Below, piece by piece: positions 59,820-64,000 of a DNA stretch of 64,000 nt. The stretch is from contig NZ_NISY01000015.1 of the NCBI RefSeq assembly GCF_007595705.1, positions 124,001 through 188,000 of the forward strand, given 5' to 3'. Every line of letters starts with the position of its first letter. Within the stretch, counting starts at the first letter, position 1. The stretch comes from Streptomyces sp. SAJ15 (GTDB lineage: Bacteria > Actinomycetota > Actinomycetes > Streptomycetales > Streptomycetaceae). The translations under genes were made by a program, and so were the position numbers. Below the pieces are notes generated by a model that was not told the DNA's origin, ran no database searches, and was given only the letters and a program-made list of their open reading frames with translations.

Positions 59820-59868
59820 CCCGGCGGCCGGGCGTCGACGCACGGACGGGGGACGGGATGACACGGGG

Positions 59869-60903
59869 ATGAGGCGCATGCTGCTGGAGCCACCGGCCCG
59901 GGGCCGGGGCGGCCCCTCGCGGGGATCGCGGGGATCCGCGGGGGGACCGCCGCGGGGGGCGCCAGGGGGAGTGTCCGCCGCCGTCGGGCCAGGCGGCGGC
60001 GGACACGGCGCGCTCGGCCCGGAGGGTGGAGTCGGGCGCGGAGGATACGACGGGGCCGCCGGGCGCGCGGGCGTAGGGCGCGCGGCTGTCGAGCGGGGAG
60101 GCGCCGGGCCCGAGGCCCGGCCGGGCCCCGGGGACGGTTCCGGCGGTGGCGGGGGCTCCCGCCCGCGCGGGCCGGACTTCCTGGAGCGGACCCTGGAGGC
60201 GGTCCGAGACCTGATCGAGTCGACGGTGGGGGAGCACCGGGACCGCCAGGCCCGCCATGCGCTGGTCGCGGGCGTCGCGATGGCCGACGCCGCGGTGCTG
60301 GCGGCGGCCGAGCAGGTGGTCGAGGGCGCGCGGCGCGGGGTCTACGTGGTGCTGCCGGCGGCCGGCGCGCGGCTGGCCGCGGTCCACGCGGGGCTGGCGG
60401 AACTGGCCGCGCGGGTCGAGGAACCGCGGGAGCTGCGGTTGCTCTGCGCCCGCCCGCCGGCCGGCTGGGCGCGGCGATACGGGGCGGGTCGGGTGCGGAT
60501 CGCCGCGGTCCCGCTGCCGACCCTGGTCGTGGCCGACGGCCGTACCGCGCTGGTCTGCGCCGTGTCGACGGACGGCGGGCGGGACGGCGGGCGGGCGGCC
60601 TCCGTCGTCGAGGACCCCTCCGTCGTCGGCGCGTTACACGCGATGCTCCGCAGCGTCTGGGGTGGGGCCACCCCCGCGGCGGGTCCGCTGGACGGCGCCG
60701 ACCCGGCCCGCGCGGAGATGGTGCGGCGCGTCCTGGAGCGGCTGCGCGACGGGGTGACGGACGAGGCCGCCGCCCGCGAGCTCGCCGTCTCGGTGCGGAC
60801 CTACCGTCGCTACGTCACCGGCATCCTCGACCTCCTCGGCGCCGGCTCCCGCTTCCAGGCCGGGGTCCTCGCCTCCGAACTGGGCATCCTGCCCGACCGC
60901 TGA
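59869..60903 (+). CDS. HTH transcriptional regulator with a Gly-rich N terminus and a TTA codon (tandem paralog 2)
   Basis: A 344-residue protein. The first about 100 residues are Gly/Arg/Pro-rich and disordered. The remainder repeats the previous gene's plan: LERTLEAVRDLIESTVGEHR, ELRLLCARPPAGWARRYG, VRIAAVPLPTLVVADGRTAL, ASVVEDPSVVGALHAML, and the LuxR-like HTH (RRVLERLRDGVTDEAAAREL, AVSVRTYRRYVTGILDLLGA, GSRFQAGVLASELGIL). Leu256 is a TTA codon. A five-codon mini ORF (ATG at 59858) overlaps the start ATGA, which may couple translation. Its paralog has no TTA codon. Confidence 0.82.
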   Translation: MRRMLLEPPARGRGGPSRGSRGSAGGPPRGAPGGVSAAVGPGGGGHGALGPEGGVGRGGYDGAAGRAGVGRAAVERGGAGPEARPGPGDGSGGGGGSRPRGPDFLERTLEAVRDLIESTVGEHRDRQARHALVAGVAMADAAVLAAAEQVVEGARRGVYVVLPAAGARLAAVHAGLAELAARVEEPRELRLLCARPPAGWARRYGAGRVRIAAVPLPTLVVADGRTALVCAVSTDGGRDGGRAASVVEDPSVVGALHAMLRSVWGGATPAAGPLDGADPARAEMVRRVLERLRDGVTDEAAARELAVSVRTYRRYVTGILDLLGAGSRFQAGVLASELGILPDR

Positions 60904-61140
60904 ACGGTGCCTCGACGGCGCCTCGGGGCGGCGGTTCGGCCCGGAGGTGCCGTTCGCGGACCGCCCGTTGTCCTCTTGCGGACAGCCTCCAGCGATCCGC
61001 TGTCGCCGCGCGAAGGGCGGCTCGTAGGGTGATGATCGCGATGCCGGGGCCGTGCGCCGGGGTGCCGGTGGCACCGCCCGTCCGCGCGAACGCGCGACCC
61101 ACGCGACACCTCGCCCATCCGCGATCCTGGAGTGCCCGGC

Positions 61141-61401
61141 ATGACGACCACCACCGCCGAACTCGCCATAGAGGGGCCGCTCGGGCCCGCTCTCGTCAAG
61201 GTCATCCGCGGCAACCCCAGCCCCGACGAACTGGCCGCGGCCACCTCCGTGTTGCTCGCCCTGGCCCGTCGCTCGGCCGCGGTGGAGCGGAACGCGCATC
61301 AGGACCGGCGGCCCACCGACGCCGGCTGGCGGCGGGGGTTGCCCGACGGCTGCTCGCCGCGTTCCTGGATGTCTCTTCCGCGCACCCCGGCGACGCCGTA
61401 G
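61141..61401 (+). CDS. Acyl-CoA carboxylase epsilon subunit (AccE/PccE-like), orphan
   Basis: An 86-residue protein. ALVKVIRGNPSPDELAAATS then VLLALARRSA is the epsilon-subunit signature (V-x-R-G-x-P-x-x-E-L-A-A), which in Streptomyces binds and stimulates carboxyltransferase beta subunits of acetyl/propionyl-CoA carboxylase. Such genes usually sit next to the beta subunit gene; none is present here, so it is an orphan. The C-terminal tail (WRRGLPDGCSPRSWMSLPRT) is not typical and might be frame-altered. ATG at 61141 is used, with GTG at 61132 an alternative; TGGAG lies 9 nt upstream of the ATG. Confidence 0.8.
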   Translation: MTTTTAELAIEGPLGPALVKVIRGNPSPDELAAATSVLLALARRSAAVERNAHQDRRPTDAGWRRGLPDGCSPRSWMSLPRTPATP

Positions 61402-61597
61402 GAATTCGTCGCGGAGCGACGGAAGGCCGCGCACCGGCTAAGCGGAACGATGATTCCGGTAAGCGCGGAACACACCAGCCCCACAGCTCAATTCGGCTTT
61501 CTCCGTCCACATTGTGAACCGGAGCGTGCTGGCGATAGGTTGCGTTCAGGCGTGCCGATGATCCGGTAACAGCCGGTAATTGCAAGGGGTTTTGGGG

Positions 61598-62503
61598 ATG
61601 ACGGAGAGGCGCAGACGAGGTGCGGCCGTGTTGACGCGCGTCGACAACGGGCCGGTACCGCAGGCGCGACACAGGCATGCGACGCCGATCGGGTACGGCA
61701 CGAATGCGCCGCATACGGGGCGAGCGCGAAAGTCCCGGGGAAATCAACAGGGTGGCGCGGGGGTGTTCCGGCGCGCGGTGCTGCCTCCGCTGCTGCTCGG
61801 TTTAGCGCTGCTCATCGCGTGGGACACCGCCACCCGCACCGGTGCCGTATCGACGTATTTCCTGCCGACCCCCTGGAGCCTGGCGCGGCACTTCACCGAC
61901 GAGCTGCTCCACGGTGACCTGCCGAAGTACACCCGGGAGACGGCCTGGGAGGCGGCCGCCGGGGGCGCCATGGGCATCGGCGTCGCGCTGCCGCTCGGCT
62001 ATCTCATCGCCCGCAACCGGATCGCGGCCGCCGCGCTCCAGCCGTACGTGGCCGCGACCCAGGCCATGCCCGCGGTGGCGCTGGCCCCGCTGCTCGGGCT
62101 GTGGATCGGGTACGGGCTGCTGCCGATCGCCGTTCTCTGCGCGCTGCTGGTCTTCTTCCCGATCCTGGTCAACACGGTGCTCGGGCTGCGCGCGATCGAC
62201 CCGGACGTGCTCGGCGCGGCCCGGGTGGACGGCGTGGGGTGGTGGCGGATGCTGTGGCACATCGAGCTGCCGCTCGCCCTGCCGGCCATCCTCACCGGCG
62301 TCCGCAACGGGCTGACCTTGTCGATCACCGGCGCGGTGGTCGGCGAGTTCGTCATGGGCGGCGAGGGGCTCGGTCAGCTGCTGTCGGTGCAGCGCCAGGA
62401 GGCCGACAGCCTGGGCCTGTTCAGCACGCTCGTCATGCTCTGCCTGCTCGCCGCCGTCGTCTACGGGGCGGTGCGCCTGGTCGAGCGGCTCGTGGAGCGC
62501 TGA
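61598..62503 (+). CDS. ABC importer permease (nitrate/sulfonate/pyrimidine-precursor type), TTA-containing
   Basis: A 301-residue inner-membrane permease with about six helices. The EAA-loop LGAARVDGVGWWRMLWHIEL, PLALPAILTGVRNGLTLSIT marks the SsuC/ThiX branch. The N-terminal about 55 residues are basic and disordered. Leu69 in the first helix is a TTA codon. It is followed by its solute-binding lipoprotein 62 bp downstream, but no ATPase gene follows, so an ATPase must come from elsewhere. A GTG at 61628 could be the true start; it does not change the TTA position in frame. Confidence 0.87.
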   Translation: MTERRRRGAAVLTRVDNGPVPQARHRHATPIGYGTNAPHTGRARKSRGNQQGGAGVFRRAVLPPLLLGLALLIAWDTATRTGAVSTYFLPTPWSLARHFTDELLHGDLPKYTRETAWEAAAGGAMGIGVALPLGYLIARNRIAAAALQPYVAATQAMPAVALAPLLGLWIGYGLLPIAVLCALLVFFPILVNTVLGLRAIDPDVLGAARVDGVGWWRMLWHIELPLALPAILTGVRNGLTLSITGAVVGEFVMGGEGLGQLLSVQRQEADSLGLFSTLVMLCLLAAVVYGAVRLVERLVER

Positions 62504-62565
62504 GCGCGCACGCTCCGCGTCGTACGGAACATCCACTTCATCCGTGAGTCCTTGAGGAGAATTCG

Positions 62566-63618
62566 TTGCTTTCCACACAGGGAACAGCCAAGCGCCCGGT
62601 CAGCAGACGCCGCGCCATCGGGGCGGCCCTGCTGTCGGTGACGGCCGTCGCCGCCCTGACCTCGTGCGCCGAGGAGCCGGACGGCGAGGGAGGCAAGAGC
62701 GGCGACGCCATCACCATCGGGCTCACCTACACCCCGAACATCCAGTTCGCGCCGTTCTACGTGGCCCAGGAGAAGGGCTACTACAAGGACGCCGGCATCA
62801 AGGTGAACCTGCGCCACCACGGGGCCGCCGAAGACCTCTTCGGGGCGCTCAAGCAGGGCCGCGAGGATGTGATCTACGCGGGTGGGGACGAAATGCTCCA
62901 GGCTCGTTCCAAGGGTCTGCCGGTGGTCGACATCGCCACCGTCTACCACAAATACCCGGTCGCCCTGCTGGTCCCCGAGGACTCCGACATCCGTAAGCCG
63001 GAGGACCTCAAGGGCAAGAAACTGGGAACCCCCGGGGAATTCGGCGAGACCTATTTCGGATTGCTCGCCCTGCTCAAGGAGGCGGGGCTGGCCAAGAAGG
63101 ACGCCGACGTGCAATACATCGGCTTCACCCAGCAGGCGGCCCTGAAGGGCAAGCGGGTCGACGGCGTCATGGGCTATGTCAACAACGACGGGGTGGCCTT
63201 CAAGGAATCCGGTATTCCGGTGCGCGCCATCACCCTGGACACGGGCGACGGGGGTGAATCCCTGGTCGGCCCGTCGCTCGGCTCCACCCAGAAGACCCTC
63301 GACAAGCGGGGCGACGAGATCCGCAAGTTCGTCGACGCCTCGCTGCGCGGCATGCGGTACACGATCGAACACCCGGAGGAGGCCGTGAAGCTCAGCAAGG
63401 GGTACATCCCGGGGCTGAACGACTCCAAGCGCCAGGCGAACGCGCTCGCCGTCCTCAAGGCCACCGAGCCGCTGATGCGCAACCAGCAGGGCGAGATCGG
63501 TTACATCGACCCGCAGGTGTGGGGCAGGATGGCCGACTTCATGTACGAGCAGGGGCTGCTGGACAAGAAGGTGCAGCCCGAGGAGGCGTACGACAGCGAC
63601 TACCTGCCCAAGTCCTGA
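62566..63618 (+). CDS. ABC solute-binding lipoprotein (NMT1/THI5-like)
   Basis: A 350-residue protein starting at TTG (GAGGAGA 5 nt upstream). The lipobox is LTSC at residues 31-34. The mature protein matches the NMT1/THI5/SsuA-like fold: IGLTYTPNIQFAPFYVAQEK, GALKQGREDVIYAGGDEMLQ and KKLGTPGEFGETYFGLLALL. These bind pyrimidine or thiamine precursors, or sulfonates and nitrate. No thiamine riboswitch is seen upstream, so the ligand is open. It pairs with the preceding permease. Confidence 0.9.
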   Translation: MLSTQGTAKRPVSRRRAIGAALLSVTAVAALTSCAEEPDGEGGKSGDAITIGLTYTPNIQFAPFYVAQEKGYYKDAGIKVNLRHHGAAEDLFGALKQGREDVIYAGGDEMLQARSKGLPVVDIATVYHKYPVALLVPEDSDIRKPEDLKGKKLGTPGEFGETYFGLLALLKEAGLAKKDADVQYIGFTQQAALKGKRVDGVMGYVNNDGVAFKESGIPVRAITLDTGDGGESLVGPSLGSTQKTLDKRGDEIRKFVDASLRGMRYTIEHPEEAVKLSKGYIPGLNDSKRQANALAVLKATEPLMRNQQGEIGYIDPQVWGRMADFMYEQGLLDKKVQPEEAYDSDYLPKS

Positions 63619-63646
63619 GCGGCCGGCCGGAGCCGACCGGCCGGAC

Positions 63647-64000
63647 TCAGCCGGCGGCGCTCGCCGCCCGGCGGTGCAGGGCCGCGGCCACCGCGAAGGC
63701 CACGCCCGCGCCGGCGGCGAGCACCGCCCAGCTGCCGCCCGCCGAGGCGTGGGCGATGACGAACAGGCCCAGCGGCGGGCCGGTGGCGGTGCCCAGGTTC
63801 CAGGCGAGCGAGGCCAGCGCGCCGGCCCGGCCGGTCGCCGACTCACCCGCCCAGCGCAGCAGCAGCGGATAGAACGCCGAGGAGTAGGTGAGCTCGCCGG
63901 CGGCGAAGAGCACCGCGAAGGCCAGCAGCAGCCCGTGGCGCGCCGCGGGGCCGCCGGTGTCGCCGAGCGGCACCGCGAGCCAGCCGCAGCCGAAGGCCAG
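63647..64000 (-). CDS. MFS transporter, C-terminal part (partial)
   Basis: The last 117 codons of a membrane transporter on the minus strand; the frame stays open to the window edge, so the start lies to the right. Four helices are visible (GLLLAFAVLFAAGELTYSSA, then SLAWNLGTATGPPLGLFVIA, then WAVLAAGAGVAFAVAAAL), in the MFS C-terminal style. No substrate motif is visible. It is convergent with the solute-binding gene, 28 bp apart. Confidence 0.8.
   Translation of the reverse strand: MAFGCGWLAVPLGDTGGPAARHGLLLAFAVLFAAGELTYSSAFYPLLLRWAGESATGRAGALASLAWNLGTATGPPLGLFVIAHASAGGSWAVLAAGAGVAFAVAAALHRRAASAAG

Noticed and set aside
61402..61597. A TPP riboswitch before the NMT1/THI5-like importer.
   Set aside because: The hallmark CTGAGA and ACCTGATC elements are absent from the gap.

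Overview
The window is chromosomal DNA from a high-GC, spore-forming actinomycete, almost certainly a Streptomyces. Codon third positions are strongly G/C. It carries an SsgA-like sporulation protein, a cslA-glxA-GH6 hyphal-tip polysaccharide locus, DasR-type operators at N-acetylglucosamine PTS genes, class E and class F sortases, a CysO/Mec/CysM cysteine pathway, and six in-frame TTA (bldA-type) codons in five genes. No phage, transposase or CRISPR array was seen; it reads as core chromosome with small lineage-specific changes.

Layout. 1-8 kb: end of 4-hydroxyphenylpyruvate dioxygenase, an FAD-linked oxidase, a zinc alcohol dehydrogenase, a glyoxalase-fold protein, an SsgA-like protein, three consecutive RDD membrane proteins and a small TTA-containing membrane protein. 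8-14 kb: secreted M6 metalloprotease, nicotinamidase and nicotinate phosphoribosyltransferase (NAD salvage, with a perfect inverted repeat before pncB), then clpS and a DUF2017 gene. 14-19 kb: an amino-acid permease behind a long leader, and the cysteine block mec / leader peptide / cysO / cysM, then a metallo-beta-lactamase-fold hydrolase. 19-22 kb: GlcNAc PTS genes (nagE2, a collapsed second EIIC, nagF) with DasR-like sites, then rph. 22-30 kb: a four-gene ABC-2 transporter operon, a bifunctional penicillin-binding protein, and an SMR exporter behind a guanidine-III riboswitch. 30-36 kb: GroES-like protein, DUF3618 protein, Bcp peroxiredoxin, tRNA-Leu(UAG), rdgB, a lipoprotein, a secreted SGNH hydrolase and a DUF445 membrane protein. 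36-45 kb: a 248-bp non-coding direct repeat, class E sortase, a sodium symporter pair, a YidC-like insertase, a divergent Gfo/Idh/MocA-ROK pair sharing an operator, an LAxTG-type sortase substrate and a tiny Cys-rich protein. 45-50 kb: Tat-exported phosphodiesterase, HAD phosphatase, and a low-complexity secreted protein paired with a class F sortase. 49-55 kb: GH6 hydrolase, GlxA radical copper oxidase, CslA synthase, GntR/FadR regulator, tRNA-Lys(CUU). 55-64 kb: P-loop kinase, CcdA/DsbA-like redox pair, two tandem paralogous HTH regulators, an orphan acyl-CoA carboxylase epsilon subunit, an ABC importer without its ATPase, and the end of an MFS gene.

The genes fall into recognisable working groups: cell-surface and sporulation functions (SsgA-like, PBP, CslA/GlxA/GH6, sortases), sulfur assimilation through a protein-bound thiocarboxylate, amino-sugar uptake under DasR, NAD salvage, and guanidine export. 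The signals most worth checking are the guanidine-III riboswitch, the CysO C-terminal extension next to a JAMM protease and a Cys-containing leader peptide, the nagE1 remnant, the pncB inverted repeat, the TTA-codon genes and the paired HTH regulators. All functional calls rest on motif recognition and gene order, without database searches.
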